NCBI GenBank assembly: GCA_017466365.1
Contig: JAFTUG010000011.1
Location: 177,593 to 241,592 of the forward strand
Origin: Clostridia bacterium
GTDB lineage: Bacteria > Bacillota > Clostridia > Oscillospirales > Acutalibacteraceae
Direction: 5' to 3'
Length of the DNA: 64,000 nucleotides
In this document: one piece after another, positions 1 to 8,200 of the stretch
Layout of the letters: each line of letters opens with the position of its first letter
Position numbering within the stretch: the stretch's first letter is position 1
Notes under the pieces: generated by a model
The model's database searches: none
Told to the model about the DNA's origin: nothing
Seen by the model: only the letters and a program-made list of their open reading frames with translations
Made by a program: the position numbers and the translations under genes

Positions 1-2
1 CC

Positions 3-683
3 ATGGGCTGCAAAAGAGCTTTTGTGCGCTGCCCCATGTCGAGCGGCGTTGGCCTTGCGGTTTATAACCGACTCCTTCGCTCTGCGGCATTCAGAATTAT
101 CGACCTTGATATAAAAATTCCCGTAATCGGTCTTACGGGTCAGACGGGGGCAGGCAAAACAACGGTTGCTGCAATGCTCGAAAAGAAGGGCTATGCAATT
201 GTTGATACGGATATTCTTGCACGAAAAGCTGTTCAGAATCCCGAGGTTATCGCAATGCTCTGCAAGGAATTCGGCGGCGATATAATCGTAAACGGTGTTC
301 TTGATCGCCGTGAAACAGCCAGAAGAGCCTTTGCAACAAAAGAAGGCACGGCGGCTTTGAGCGAGATAACCCACCCCGAAATAACCCGTCTTGCAATCGA
401 GCTTATACATAAGGCATATGAAAACGGTGCAAAGGCGGCGGTTGTTGATGCCGCTCTGCTGTTTGACAGCCCGCTTGCATGCCTCTGCGATAAAACGGTG
501 AGCGTTGTTGCGGATGAAAAAACCCGCCTTGAAAGAATAATGAAGCGTGACGGCTTATCGCAAAAGGATGCCCTTCTTCGTATAAATGCCCAGCCTCCGA
601 CGGAATATTATATTGAAAAATCGGATATAGTTATCAGTAATGAGGATAACGGCAATCTCGAAGAACAGCTGAACCAATTTTAA
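3..683 (+). CDS. coaE: Dephospho-CoA kinase (start unresolved)
   Basis: Catalyses the last step of coenzyme A synthesis, ATP-dependent phosphorylation of the ribose 3'-OH of dephospho-CoA, in the cytoplasm. The P-loop GLTGQTGAGKTT lies near residues 43-54. It is followed by DTDILAR, the family's DxD-like substrate region, and by LFDSPL and RLERIMKRDG in the lid area. The frame is open from base 3, but about 38 residues precede the P-loop strand, longer than usual. No good ribosome-binding site precedes the ATG at 3 or the ATG at 36, so the true start may be at 36 or before the window. The next gene begins 18 bp after the stop, suggesting an operon with the transglycosylase and aminopeptidase. 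Function is sure, the N-terminus is not. Confidence 0.9.
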   Translation: MGCKRAFVRCPMSSGVGLAVYNRLLRSAAFRIIDLDIKIPVIGLTGQTGAGKTTVAAMLEKKGYAIVDTDILARKAVQNPEVIAMLCKEFGGDIIVNGVLDRRETARRAFATKEGTAALSEITHPEITRLAIELIHKAYENGAKAAVVDAALLFDSPLACLCDKTVSVVADEKTRLERIMKRDGLSQKDALLRINAQPPTEYYIEKSDIVISNEDNGNLEEQLNQF

Positions 684-701
684 CACGAATAAGGATATTA
701 T

Positions 702-1283
702 ATGACGGTTAAAGGCAAAATAAAAACGGCAATACTGATATTATTATCGGTTTCGATAGTGTTTACGGCGTTTTTTGTGACGGGCAGAAGTGTTATGAAA
801 ATAATTTATCCGCTCAAATATTCAGAATACGTTGAGAAATACAGCGCCGATTTCGGCATTGATAAAAACCTGCTCTATGCGGTAATAAAAACCGAAAGCT
901 CGTTTAACCCCGATGCTGTGTCAAGCGCAGATGCCGTGGGTCTTACCCAGATTACCCCCGAAACATTTGAATGGCTTAAAACAAAGCTCGGCGAGGAGGA
1001 AAAGGATATCAGCCTCACCGATCCCGAGGTTTCAATTAAATACGGTGCATTCTTTCTCGGCTATCTGCTTGATGAATTCTCAAATACCGATACCGCACTC
1101 GCCGCCTACCATGCAGGCAGGGGCAGAGTCAACGAATGGCTGGAGGATGAAAGCATTTCACCCGACGGAAAAAATCTTGCCGAAATTCCGATTAAGGAAA
1201 CCGCGCATTATGTCAGAAAAGTAAACAAAGCATTGAATGTTTATAATAAACTTTATCAGGAAAGGAATAATCAGTATGAGTGA
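702..1283 (+). CDS. Membrane-anchored lytic transglycosylase (SLT domain)
   Basis: A 193-aa single-domain murein lytic transglycosylase of the Slt/MltC-like superfamily that cleaves glycan strands to 1,6-anhydro-muropeptides outside the membrane. An N-terminal hydrophobic segment (about residues 8-27) is a signal anchor. The SLT domain follows: KTESSFNP near residue 64 carries the presumed catalytic Glu, AVGLTQITP is the second signature and AAYHAGRGRVNEW the third. The length is typical of the short YjbJ/Slt-like enzymes of Clostridia. AAGGA lies upstream of the ATG. Its 3' end overlaps the aminopeptidase start by 8 bp, so the two are probably translationally coupled. Confidence 0.9.
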   Translation: MTVKGKIKTAILILLSVSIVFTAFFVTGRSVMKIIYPLKYSEYVEKYSADFGIDKNLLYAVIKTESSFNPDAVSSADAVGLTQITPETFEWLKTKLGEEEKDISLTDPEVSIKYGAFFLGYLLDEFSNTDTALAAYHAGRGRVNEWLEDESISPDGKNLAEIPIKETAHYVRKVNKALNVYNKLYQERNNQYE

Positions 1284-2682
1284 AAAAACACAGGCAGAAT
1301 TACTCAAGGAAGAGCTTTTCTATTCGGCACAGCATGCTTCATATACCTGCGATGACGGAGAAATTGCCGTTGCCGATGATTTTTGCGAAGGATATAAGGA
1401 TTTTCTTAACAGCTGCAAAACCGAGCGTGAGGCTGTAGTTTATGTTAAAGAGCTTGCAGAGAAAAACGGCTACATTCCCTTTGACCCCAAGGCTTATTAT
1501 GCAGCAGGCGATAAGGTTTATGCGGATATCCGTTCAAAGGCACTCATTCTCTGCACCTTCGGCAAAAAGAGCCTTGAAAACGGTGCAAAGATTGTTGCAT
1601 CCCACATCGATTCTCCCCGTCTTGACTTAAAGCCCAATCCGCTTTATGAGGATTCGCAGCTTGCTCTTTTCAAGACCCATTATTACGGCGGAATCAAGAA
1701 ATATCAGTGGACTGCAACTCCCCTTGCTCTTCACGGAGTAATTTACCGCCGTGACGGTTCATGCGTTAATGTTTGCATCGGTGAGGATGAGGGAGACCCG
1801 CAGTTTGTTGTTACCGACCTTCTTCCGCATCTTGATAAAAAGCAGGCAAACAGACCTCTCGGCGAGGCAATCGAGGGCGAAAATCTCAATATTCTTATCG
1901 GCAGCCGTCCTTTCGGCAAGGATGAGGGCAGCGAGATGGTAAAGCTCAATATTATGAAAATTCTCAATGAGAAATACGGTATTGTTGAGTCGGATTTCCT
2001 TTCTGCGGAGCTCGAAGCTGTTCCTGCTTACAAAGCATCGGATATCGGCTTTGACCGCAGCATGATAGGCTCATACGGACATGATGACAGAGTTTGCGCT
2101 TATCCTTCAGTTATGGCAGAAATTGACACCGTTATGCCCGAATTTACAAGTGTTACCGTTATCACCGATAAGGAAGAAACGGGTTCAGACGGCAATACGG
2201 GTCTGCATTCGGCATTTCTTAAGCATTTTATTGCGGATATCGCAAGAACACAGGGCCTTGAAGGCAGAGACGTTCTCCGAGCATCGGAATGCCTTTCAGC
2301 CGATGTTAACGCAGGCTTTGACCCGACCTATCCTTCCGTTCACGATAAACTCAATGCGGCTTACCTCAATAAGGGTATTGTCGTAACAAAATACACAGGC
2401 TCAAGGGGAAAGAGCGGCACGAACGATGCAAGCGCAGAGTTCATGTCAAAGGTTCGCACAGTTTTTGATAATGCGGCGGTTTCGTGGCAGACGGGCGAGC
2501 TTGGCAAGGTTGATGAAGGCGGCGGCGGAACGGTTGCAAAATACGTTGCCAACCTCGGCGTTGAAGTTGTTGATGTGGGTGTTCCCGTGCTTTCGATGCA
2601 CGCACCCTTTGAAGTTGTCTCAAAGCTTGATGTCTATATGGCATACAAGGGTTTTAAAGCTTTTTTAGAACAAAGTAACTGA
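1276..2682 (+). CDS. M18 family metalloaminopeptidase
   Basis: A 468-aa M18 aminopeptidase (aspartyl aminopeptidase family), a cytoplasmic two-metal exopeptidase. Metal-binding features are visible: ASHIDSPRLDLKP (HxD), DKEETGSDG with the catalytic Glu pair, and SMHAPFEVVSK near the C-terminus with the last His ligand. I place the start at the ATG at 1276 rather than at an upstream codon, because AGGAAAGGA lies a few bases before it and MSEKTQAEL fits family N-termini. It overlaps the transglycosylase gene by 8 bp. A strong stem-loop follows about 170 bp downstream. Confidence 0.9.
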   Translation: MSEKTQAELLKEELFYSAQHASYTCDDGEIAVADDFCEGYKDFLNSCKTEREAVVYVKELAEKNGYIPFDPKAYYAAGDKVYADIRSKALILCTFGKKSLENGAKIVASHIDSPRLDLKPNPLYEDSQLALFKTHYYGGIKKYQWTATPLALHGVIYRRDGSCVNVCIGEDEGDPQFVVTDLLPHLDKKQANRPLGEAIEGENLNILIGSRPFGKDEGSEMVKLNIMKILNEKYGIVESDFLSAELEAVPAYKASDIGFDRSMIGSYGHDDRVCAYPSVMAEIDTVMPEFTSVTVITDKEETGSDGNTGLHSAFLKHFIADIARTQGLEGRDVLRASECLSADVNAGFDPTYPSVHDKLNAAYLNKGIVVTKYTGSRGKSGTNDASAEFMSKVRTVFDNAAVSWQTGELGKVDEGGGGTVAKYVANLGVEVVDVGVPVLSMHAPFEVVSKLDVYMAYKGFKAFLEQSN

Positions 2683-2855
2683 ATTCAGGCTGAAAATCGA
2701 ACAAAATCAGTTTAAATAGGTCATTTGTTTACAGTTTGTTAACATTTCTACAACACTAATAAAGCAATTATGCAATATTATACAGATTGTCAAAAAGTTA
2801 TTTGACATTTGATATTGACAACTTCTTTTTTCATTTTTATTTTCTCTTTCCCCAA

Positions 2856-2896
2856 GTACCGCCGAATGCTGCACACATTCGGCGGTACAACTTTTT
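2856..2896 (+). terminator. Intrinsic terminator, 13-bp stem
   Basis: The perfect inverted repeat GTACCGCCGAATG / CATTCGGCGGTAC has a 7-nt loop and is followed by AACTTTTTA on the plus strand. It lies between the convergent aminopeptidase and P-type ATPase genes. The T-run overlaps the ATPase stop codon. The minus-strand side has no T-run, so it mainly serves the plus-strand operon, though the hairpin may also protect the ATPase mRNA end. Confidence 0.75.
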
Positions 2897-5492
2897 ATCG
2901 GCTCAATATTTTTCCCGCTTCGCCGATTATCAGGGTTATGAGAGAAAGCGACGCAACAATTGCCCATTGCACTCCGTTCATTGGCACCGTGCCGAAAATT
3001 TCCGCAAGCTGCGGTATTATCATAACCGCCGCCTGAAATCCCGAGCAAACTATAACTGCAAGATTCATCATTTTATTGCTGAAAATACCTGCTTTATAAA
3101 GAGGCTGACTCGATCTCATGTTGACCGCATGGGCTATTTCGCAAAAGCTCAAGGTTGCAAAGGACATTGTTCTGCCAAGCTCAAGGCTGCCGAAAATGAG
3201 ACTGCCGATTGAAAATGCAAGCAGAGTCAGAATGCCTATAAGCAGACCTTCAAGCATTATATCAAGCCATAAGCCGTCGGAGAAAAATCCTTTTTTTGGC
3301 GAAATCGGCTTTCGTTCCATTATGTTTTTTTCTGTTTTTTCCGTGCCGAGTGCCATTGCAGGCAGAGAATCCGTAACAAGATTTATCCACAGAAGCTGAA
3401 TGGGAATAAGCGGCTGTGAAAATCCGAGAAGCGATGCCGCAAAAACAGCAACAATTTCACCTATATTTGTGCCGAGCAGAAAATGCACGGCTTTTTTTAT
3501 GTTGTCATATATCCCTCTGCCTTGCTCAACGGCTTTAACAATCGTTGCAAAATTATCATCGGTCAATATCATATCGGCGGCATTTTTGGCAACGTCTGTG
3601 CCGTTCTTGCCCATTGCACAGCCGATATCAGCCGCCTTAAGCGCAGGTGCATCGTTAACTCCGTCGCCCGTCATTGCCGCAATTTCGCCCCGTGAACGGA
3701 ATGCTTTTACAATTCTGACCTTATGCTGCGGATTTACTCTTGCAAAAACACGGCAGCTTTCCGTTGCCCTTGCAAGCTCTTCATCGCTCATCTGCTCTAT
3801 TTCGCTGCCGGTTACCGCACCGCCGCCACAGTAAATTCCGAGCTTTTCCGCAACCGCACAAGCCGTTACCGAGTGGTCGCCCGTAATCATAACCGGTGTT
3901 ATTCCTGCCTTTTTGCAGGTTTCAACCGCCTTCGCCGCCTCGGGTCTCGGAGGGTCTGTCATTCCGATGAGCCCTGCAAAAATAAGGTTATCCTCATTGT
4001 AATTTCCGTCGGCTTTTCTGTAAGCAACGGCAATAACACGCAGTGCATTCTGTGCCATGATATTATTCTGCTCGGCAATTTTCTTGCGGCGAGCCGCCGT
4101 CATGGGGGATATTCTGCCGTTTATCGAAACTCCCGTGCATCTTTTTATAACCACATCGGGCGCACCCTTCACCGTAAGCTGCTCCGAGCCGTCAATTATA
4201 TTTACCGTTGACATCATTTTTCTTTCGCCCGAAAACGGGTTTTCGTGAATTCTCGGATATTGTTTTGCAAGAAAAAACGCATCCGTGCCGTTTTCGTGTG
4301 CCGCCGAAAGAATCGCCGTTTCGGTTGGGTCACCGATAAAAACAACCGATTTTCCCTTTTTATCTGCGTGAGCATTGTTGCACAGCGCACCGTAAAAGAG
4401 AATATCCTTTGCGTTATCGCTTTTTATATCAACCTCGCCGAGGGAATTTTCAACCCTCACAACGCTCATTTTGTTTTGCGTGAGAGTACCCGTTTTATCC
4501 GAGCATATCACCGTTGCCGCACCGAGAGTTTCAACTGCAGGCAGGTGGCGTATAATCGCATTGCTTTTAGCCATGCGTTGAACGCCCATTGAAAGAACGA
4601 TTGTAACTATTGCAGGCAGACCCTCGGGAATTGCCGCAACCGCAAGGCTTACAGAGAGCATAAATGAGGGCAGGATGCCGCTTTTTCTGATTATTCCGAG
4701 AACGAAAACAGCACCGCAGATTGCAAGCGCACCTATTCCGAGCGCTTTGCCGATTTTTTCAAGGCGTTTTTGAAGCGGTGTCTGCGGCGATTCCTCACTC
4801 TGAAGCATATCTGCAATTTTGCCGACCTGCGTATTCATTCCCGTGTTCGTAACAACGGCTGTTGCATTTCCCGCAATAACATTTGTTGAAGCAAAAACCG
4901 TGTTTTTCATTTCGGCGAGCGGAGATTTCTCGGCGCATATTATATCCGCCGTTTTTTCGCATGCCTCGGATTCACCCGTAAGCGCACTTTCCTGAACTCT
5001 TAATGCGTTTGAAGAAATAAGTCTCGCATCGGCAGGCACCATATCGCCGCTTTCAAGCAGTATAATATCTCCCGTCACAAGCTGTGATGAGGGGATTTTT
5101 TTGATTTTACCCGAACGTTTAACAGTCGCCGTTGGTGCGGACAGCTTTTGAAGCGCATCAATCGCCTTTTCTGCGCGGCTTTCCTGATAAACGCCGATAA
5201 CGGCATTGAGTATTACTATAGCAAGAATGACTATCGGCTCAACAAAATCGCCCTTGCCCTCGATTATGCCCGTCACAAACGAGATAATGCAGGCAACAAA
5301 AAGTATAATAACGCAAAAATCCGAAAACTGCGTCAGAAACCTCCGAAGAAGCGAGGCTTTCTTTTTTTCGGCAAGCTTGTTTTCACCGTTTTTTTCCAAA
5401 AGCTTTTTTGCCTGTGAATCCGAGAGACCGCTCGATTTGTCCGTGCCGAGTTTTTTGATTACCGCCTCCGAAGATAAAAAATGACCGTCCAT
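2895..5492 (-). CDS. Calcium-type P-type (IIA) cation ATPase
   Basis: An 865-aa P-type ATPase of the SERCA/PMR1-like group that pumps Ca2+ (possibly Mn2+) out of the cytoplasm using an aspartyl-phosphate intermediate. Order of motifs: N-terminal cation-ATPase domain, TGES actuator loop, membrane motif PEGLPAIVTIVLS (type II Ca2+ site), CSDKTGTLTQNK with the phosphorylated Asp, KGAPD in the nucleotide domain, MITGDH, and GDGVNDAPALK. About ten membrane segments can be made out and the length is standard. The chosen ATG is preceded by AAAGGGAATGAAAAT. Longer in-frame starts lack a site. It stands alone, convergent with the upstream operon. Substrate is inferred from the motif only. Confidence 0.9.
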   Translation of the reverse strand: MDGHFLSSEAVIKKLGTDKSSGLSDSQAKKLLEKNGENKLAEKKKASLLRRFLTQFSDFCVIILFVACIISFVTGIIEGKGDFVEPIVILAIVILNAVIGVYQESRAEKAIDALQKLSAPTATVKRSGKIKKIPSSQLVTGDIILLESGDMVPADARLISSNALRVQESALTGESEACEKTADIICAEKSPLAEMKNTVFASTNVIAGNATAVVTNTGMNTQVGKIADMLQSEESPQTPLQKRLEKIGKALGIGALAICGAVFVLGIIRKSGILPSFMLSVSLAVAAIPEGLPAIVTIVLSMGVQRMAKSNAIIRHLPAVETLGAATVICSDKTGTLTQNKMSVVRVENSLGEVDIKSDNAKDILFYGALCNNAHADKKGKSVVFIGDPTETAILSAAHENGTDAFFLAKQYPRIHENPFSGERKMMSTVNIIDGSEQLTVKGAPDVVIKRCTGVSINGRISPMTAARRKKIAEQNNIMAQNALRVIAVAYRKADGNYNEDNLIFAGLIGMTDPPRPEAAKAVETCKKAGITPVMITGDHSVTACAVAEKLGIYCGGGAVTGSEIEQMSDEELARATESCRVFARVNPQHKVRIVKAFRSRGEIAAMTGDGVNDAPALKAADIGCAMGKNGTDVAKNAADMILTDDNFATIVKAVEQGRGIYDNIKKAVHFLLGTNIGEIVAVFAASLLGFSQPLIPIQLLWINLVTDSLPAMALGTEKTEKNIMERKPISPKKGFFSDGLWLDIMLEGLLIGILTLLAFSIGSLIFGSLELGRTMSFATLSFCEIAHAVNMRSSQPLYKAGIFSNKMMNLAVIVCSGFQAAVMIIPQLAEIFGTVPMNGVQWAIVASLSLITLIIGEAGKILSR

Positions 5493-5552
5493 ATTTTCAT
5501 TCCCTTTCATGCAAATATTGCGTTTGATAATCATATATATTCAGCGGAGAAT

Positions 5553-5588
5553 AAAAAAATCCCCTGAAGAACCGAAGTCCTTCAGGGG
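5553..5588 (-). terminator. Intrinsic terminator of the abrB-like gene
   Basis: On the minus strand CCCCTGAAG pairs with CTTCAGGGG, with a tetraloop-like GACTTCGGTT between them, followed by ATTTTTTTA. It lies 20 bp past the stop of the AbrB-like gene. Confidence 0.85.
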
Positions 5589-5608
5589 AAGAAAGAGAGT
5601 GAACGGGA

Positions 5609-5857
5609 TTATTCGATGTTGGCCTTGAGCTTATCAATGCATGTTTTGCAGATATATTTGCCCTCAAACTCAACCAAATCGGTTTCCGACTTGCAGAAAG
5701 CGCAGTCAGCAACAGCCTTTCTGCAGATAATCTGCTTTCCGTCGGAGAACATTTCAACCTTACTGCCCGTTGCGGTAAGTCCAAGCTCTTTTCGCAGCTG
5801 CATGGGAACAACTATTCTGCCGACGCTGTCAATTTCTCTGATAAATCCTGTAAACAT
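5609..5857 (-). CDS. AbrB/SpoVT-like transition-state regulator with Cys4 tail
   Basis: An 82-aa DNA-binding protein. Residues 1-50 are a SpoVT/AbrB swapped-hairpin domain (REIDSVGRIVVPMQLRKELG). The C-terminal 30 residues contain CAFC and CKTC pairs about 20 residues apart, which look like a small zinc-ribbon. AbrB-type clostridial proteins with this kind of tail are common and control transition-phase genes. The targets here are unknown. Start: the ATG is preceded by GGAGGTACAATT. It has its own consensus promoter and terminator, so it is monocistronic. It lies divergent to spmA-spmB. Confidence 0.88.
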   Translation of the reverse strand: MFTGFIREIDSVGRIVVPMQLRKELGLTATGSKVEMFSDGKQIICRKAVADCAFCKSETDLVEFEGKYICKTCIDKLKANIE

Positions 5858-5898
5858 AATTGTACCTCCGTTTTAACTTCAACATATCCTGTGTCTGA

Positions 5899-5927
5899 AT
5901 TATACCAATTTATGGGAAATTTGTCAA
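5899..5927 (-). promoter_or_regulatory. Consensus sigma-A promoter for the abrB-like gene
   Basis: On the minus strand TTGACA, 17 nt, TATAAT; both hexamers match the consensus perfectly. The start site would fall about 35 nt upstream of the ATG. Confidence 0.85.
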
Positions 5928-6000
5928 GACAAAAACGGTATTTTTTGGAAATTTTTTACATATTATGTTATTAAATGCCAATTTAAGGGAGTTTGTTGCT

Positions 6001-6597
6001 GTGATTAATTATATCTGGTCTTTTATGGTTGTTTTTTCGGTTATATCGGCAATTTTCGGTGGAAACATGCAGGTGTTGTCGAATGCGATTATTTCAAGCG
6101 CATCGGATGCCGTAAATCTCTGTATTCGCCTTGGCGGCACAATCTGTCTGTGGGGCGGACTTATGGAAATTGCGGAGGAATCGGGGCTGACTGATGCGGT
6201 GTGCAGAATTTTGTCGCCGCTTTTGAAAATCGTTTTTCCGAAAATGGATATGAAGGGTAAAACCGCAAAGGCGATATCTATGAATGTGACCGCAAACATG
6301 CTCGGTCTCGGCAATGCCGCAACACCTCTCGGGCTTGAAGCAATGCGCCGTTTGCAAGGCGAAAACGGAAAGAAAGAGAAGGCGAGTGCCGATATGATTA
6401 AATTTGTTGTAATGAATTCGGCGGCGTTTCATCTTATTCCTACCACCGTTGCCGCACTCCGCCGTGATTACGGCAGCGAAAACCCGTTTGATATTATGCC
6501 TGCATCGTGGATTTCTTCGGCGGCGGCACTTACCGTCGGACTGACTGCGGCAATAATAATGATAAAAATATCGGAGGGGATTTCATGCAGAAAATAA
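6001..6597 (+). CDS. spmA: Spore maturation protein A
   Basis: A 198-aa integral membrane protein with a nucleoside-recognition (Gate) domain. In Bacillus, SpmA and SpmB are needed for spore core dehydration. MNVTANMLGLGNAATPLGLEAM is the family signature around residues 95-115. The start is taken as GTG at 6001 (reading INYIWSFM), with AAGGGAG ten bases upstream. The in-frame ATG at 5965 lacks a site and adds an atypical extension. It overlaps spmB by 13 bp. Its presence suggests the organism makes endospores. Confidence 0.93.
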   Translation: MINYIWSFMVVFSVISAIFGGNMQVLSNAIISSASDAVNLCIRLGGTICLWGGLMEIAEESGLTDAVCRILSPLLKIVFPKMDMKGKTAKAISMNVTANMLGLGNAATPLGLEAMRRLQGENGKKEKASADMIKFVVMNSAAFHLIPTTVAALRRDYGSENPFDIMPASWISSAAALTVGLTAAIIMIKISEGISCRK

Positions 6598-7100
6598 CCG
6601 CCTTTATTCTTCCGATAATCACCGCCGTAATAATAATTTTCGGGCTTTTCAAGCGGATAAAGGTTTTTGACTGTTTTCTTTGCGGCGCAAAAAAGGGCTT
6701 TCACTCCGCTGTCGGACTCCTGCCCGCACTTGTTGGCCTTGTTCTCGGTGTCACTATGCTGCGTGAATCGGGCGCATTATCCGTAATAACAAAAATGCTG
6801 GAACCGCTTGCAGAAATAAGCGGAATACCCGTTGATGTTCTGCCTTTGGCGGTAATCAGCCCCGTTTCGGGCAGCGGCTCGCTGACGATGTTTGAGCAGA
6901 TTCTCCGAGATTTCGGTCCCGATTCAATTCAGGGCAGGGTAGCTTCGATTATTATGGGTTCAACGGAAACAACCTTTTTTGCCGTAACGGTTTATTACGG
7001 CTCTGTCGGCATCAGGAAAAGCGGCTGCACCGTACCCGCTGCACTTCTTGCCGATATGACAAGCTTTGTTATGTCGGCATTCTGTGCAAGGTTTTTATAA
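6585..7100 (+). CDS. spmB: Spore maturation protein B
   Basis: A 171-aa membrane protein, partner of SpmA in spore dehydration. It has hydrophobic segments at residues 4-20, about 42-58 and the C-terminus, and the family motifs PALVGLVLGVTMLRESGA and ISPVSGSGSLTMFEQ. The start at ATG 6585 follows TCGGAGGGGATTTC. Upstream codons in this frame lie within spmA and are not used. The ORF ends just before the convergent 51-aa Cys4 gene. Confidence 0.93.
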   Translation: MQKITAFILPIITAVIIIFGLFKRIKVFDCFLCGAKKGFHSAVGLLPALVGLVLGVTMLRESGALSVITKMLEPLAEISGIPVDVLPLAVISPVSGSGSLTMFEQILRDFGPDSIQGRVASIIMGSTETTFFAVTVYYGSVGIRKSGCTVPAALLADMTSFVMSAFCARFL

Positions 7101-7105
7101 GACAC

Positions 7106-7261
7106 TTATGGCTTACTGTTCATTAAAGTATAATAACAATCCAAACATACAAATAAATCTTTAACCTCGCCGTTATTTTCGGTTATTTCTATCCAATATG
7201 TATCTTTGCAAGGCACTCCGCAATGCTCACAAACATCTGTATCTTTTATTATAAGAGCCAT
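7106..7261 (-). CDS. 51-aa Cys4 (zinc-ribbon-like) small protein
   Basis: A short ORF reading MALIIKDTDVCEHCGVPCKD at its start and VCLDC near residue 38. The CxxC...C...CxxC spacing and aromatic TYW segment resemble a small zinc-ribbon or knuckle. The frame is closed by a TAA directly after spmB, and the GC pattern fits coding. The ribosome-binding site is weak (GGATGA, nine bases before the ATG). It is divergent from the HTH regulator at 7352, and an inverted repeat lies between them, so the two may be a regulator and its target. I do not recognise the family; function unknown. Confidence 0.55.
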   Translation of the reverse strand: MALIIKDTDVCEHCGVPCKDTYWIEITENNGEVKDLFVCLDCYYTLMNSKP

Positions 7262-7298
7262 TTATGATTCATCCGTTCGTATTTAGGTTATATTAATT

Positions 7299-7336
7299 AT
7301 ACTCAATATATTGGGCATAGTCAAGAGATTGAGTAT
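7299..7336. promoter_or_regulatory. Candidate operator: 9-bp inverted repeat
   Basis: ATACTCAAT and ATTGAGTAT form a perfect inverted repeat with 20 bp between the arms. It lies in the divergent gap between the 51-aa Cys4 gene and the HTH gene, 15 bp before the latter. Arm spacing of about three helical turns fits binding by a dimer of a Cro/C1-type protein. The role is inferred. Confidence 0.45.
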
Positions 7337-7351
7337 GATAAGATTTTTTCG

Positions 7352-7561
7352 GTGATAAAAATGATAAGCTACAAACCGTTCTATGAAACGCTTTATAAAA
7401 AAGGGATTACCGAATATAACCTGATTTTTAAACAGGGATTTTCCGCAAACACGTTATATCGCATGAAAAAAGGTGAGGCAATAAGCACAAAAACACTCGA
7501 TGCGCTTTGTTATGCACTTGATTGCGAAGTCAGCGATATAATCAAGTTTGAAAGAGAGTAA
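7352..7561 (+). CDS. Cro/C1-type HTH regulator, 69 aa
   Basis: A single-domain helix-turn-helix protein of the small clostridial Cro/C1 type (HTH_26-like). The HTH covers roughly residues 20-60: NLIFKQGFSANTLYRMKKGE is the recognition unit and TLDALCYALDCEVSDII the closing helices. Either GTG at 7352 or ATG at 7361 may start it; neither has a strong site. No effector domain is present. The nearby inverted repeat suggests autoregulation. Confidence 0.8.
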   Translation: MIKMISYKPFYETLYKKGITEYNLIFKQGFSANTLYRMKKGEAISTKTLDALCYALDCEVSDIIKFERE

Positions 7562-7633
7562 TATATGGGTGGATGAACAAAACAGCCGTGCCGATTAATA
7601 CCGCATGGTCAATTATTATGGCAAAATTAGTTT

Positions 7634-7692
7634 TTCTTAATAATTTCTTAAGGATTTAACCGCTTTTTTCTTAAGGAATTAACTGCTATAAT
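7634..7692 (+). promoter_or_regulatory. Promoter with two 21-bp direct repeats
   Basis: TTTCTTAAGGATTTAACCGCT at 7644 recurs as TTTCTTAAGGAATTAACTGCT at 7667. The starts are 23 bp apart, with a further TTCTTAA at 7634. The second copy ends on an extended -10 box (TGCTATAAT, 7684-7692). No good -35 exists, so this looks like an activator-dependent promoter with direct-repeat sites, as OmpR-family response regulators use. It drives the 28-aa ORF. Confidence 0.6.
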
Positions 7693-7746
7693 AAGACCAT
7701 AACAAACAGCCGTGTAACGGCAAATAAAAAAACGGAGGGTATTAAA

Positions 7747-7833
7747 ATGGCAGTTTTTGCAGCAATCGTAGCAGTTCTTACAATCACAACAGGAGTTCTT
7801 CTCGTAACAGATGAAACACCCGTTGTTGCTTAG
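7747..7833 (+). CDS. 28-aa hydrophobic microprotein
   Basis: A very short ORF with a strong GGAGGGT site seven bases before ATG. The peptide begins MAVFAAIVAVLTITTG, continues as a hydrophobic stretch to about residue 20 and ends in the acidic, proline-bearing DETPVVA. That is one membrane-spanning helix with a short tail. It sits alone between its own promoter and an intrinsic terminator, so it is a complete transcription unit. The size recalls regulatory membrane peptides such as KdpF-like subunits, but no partner gene is adjacent. I do not recognise it. Confidence 0.6.
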   Translation: MAVFAAIVAVLTITTGVLLVTDETPVVA

Positions 7834-7900
7834 TCTTCAACCGAAAATTTTATAAGATTTTCCTTTCAAATCTTTTTACAATGTGGGGACAAGAGAATGA

Positions 7901-7945
7901 AAAACCGCAGAGGCTTCAACACCTCAGCGGTTTTCTCTTTTTCTG
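7901..7945 (+). terminator. Intrinsic terminator of the microprotein unit
   Basis: AAAACCGCAGAGG pairs with CCTCAGCGGTTTT (one A-A mismatch), followed by CTCTTTTTCT. Confidence 0.8.
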
Positions 7946-7976
7946 TTCAATATTCTCTATTATCTAAAACCTTTTC

Positions 7977-8140
7977 GGGCGGATGATATCCGCCCCTATC
8001 GCAGAAACGGTTTTTTGTAGGGGTCGGCGACCCGACGACCCGTCGCATCGTCAAGGTGCGGTAACAAATTTGAGATAAAAAATAAGAGATAATATTGAAT
8101 AGATAATAATGTAGGAGTCGATGCCTTCAGCGACCCTACA
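7977..8140. repeat. Cluster of three short palindromic repeats (family A)
   Basis: Three hairpins share a GTAGGG/CCCTAC edge: GGGCGGAT-gat-ATCCGCCC at 7977, GGGTCG-g-CGACCC at 8021, and GTAGGAGTCG...CGACCCTAC at 8111. Related units lie at 35225 and 48059-48197. They fill the gap between the microprotein unit and the EF-G paralogue; no ORF is supported here. Confidence 0.7.
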
Positions 8141-8152
8141 CCCGATTTTCAA

Positions 8153-8186
8153 CAAAAATCCCCGATACTCATTGAGCATCGGGGAT
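8153..8186 (-). terminator. Intrinsic terminator of the EF-G-like gene
   Basis: On the minus strand ATCCCCGATGCTC pairs with GAGTATCGGGGAT, followed by TTTTTG. Confidence 0.85.
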
Positions 8187-8200
8187 GAGTTGTTTATTGA

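Noticed and set aside
2787-3212. Plus-strand frames over the P-type ATPase
   Set aside because: They run antisense to a gene with every P-type motif and have no translation signals.
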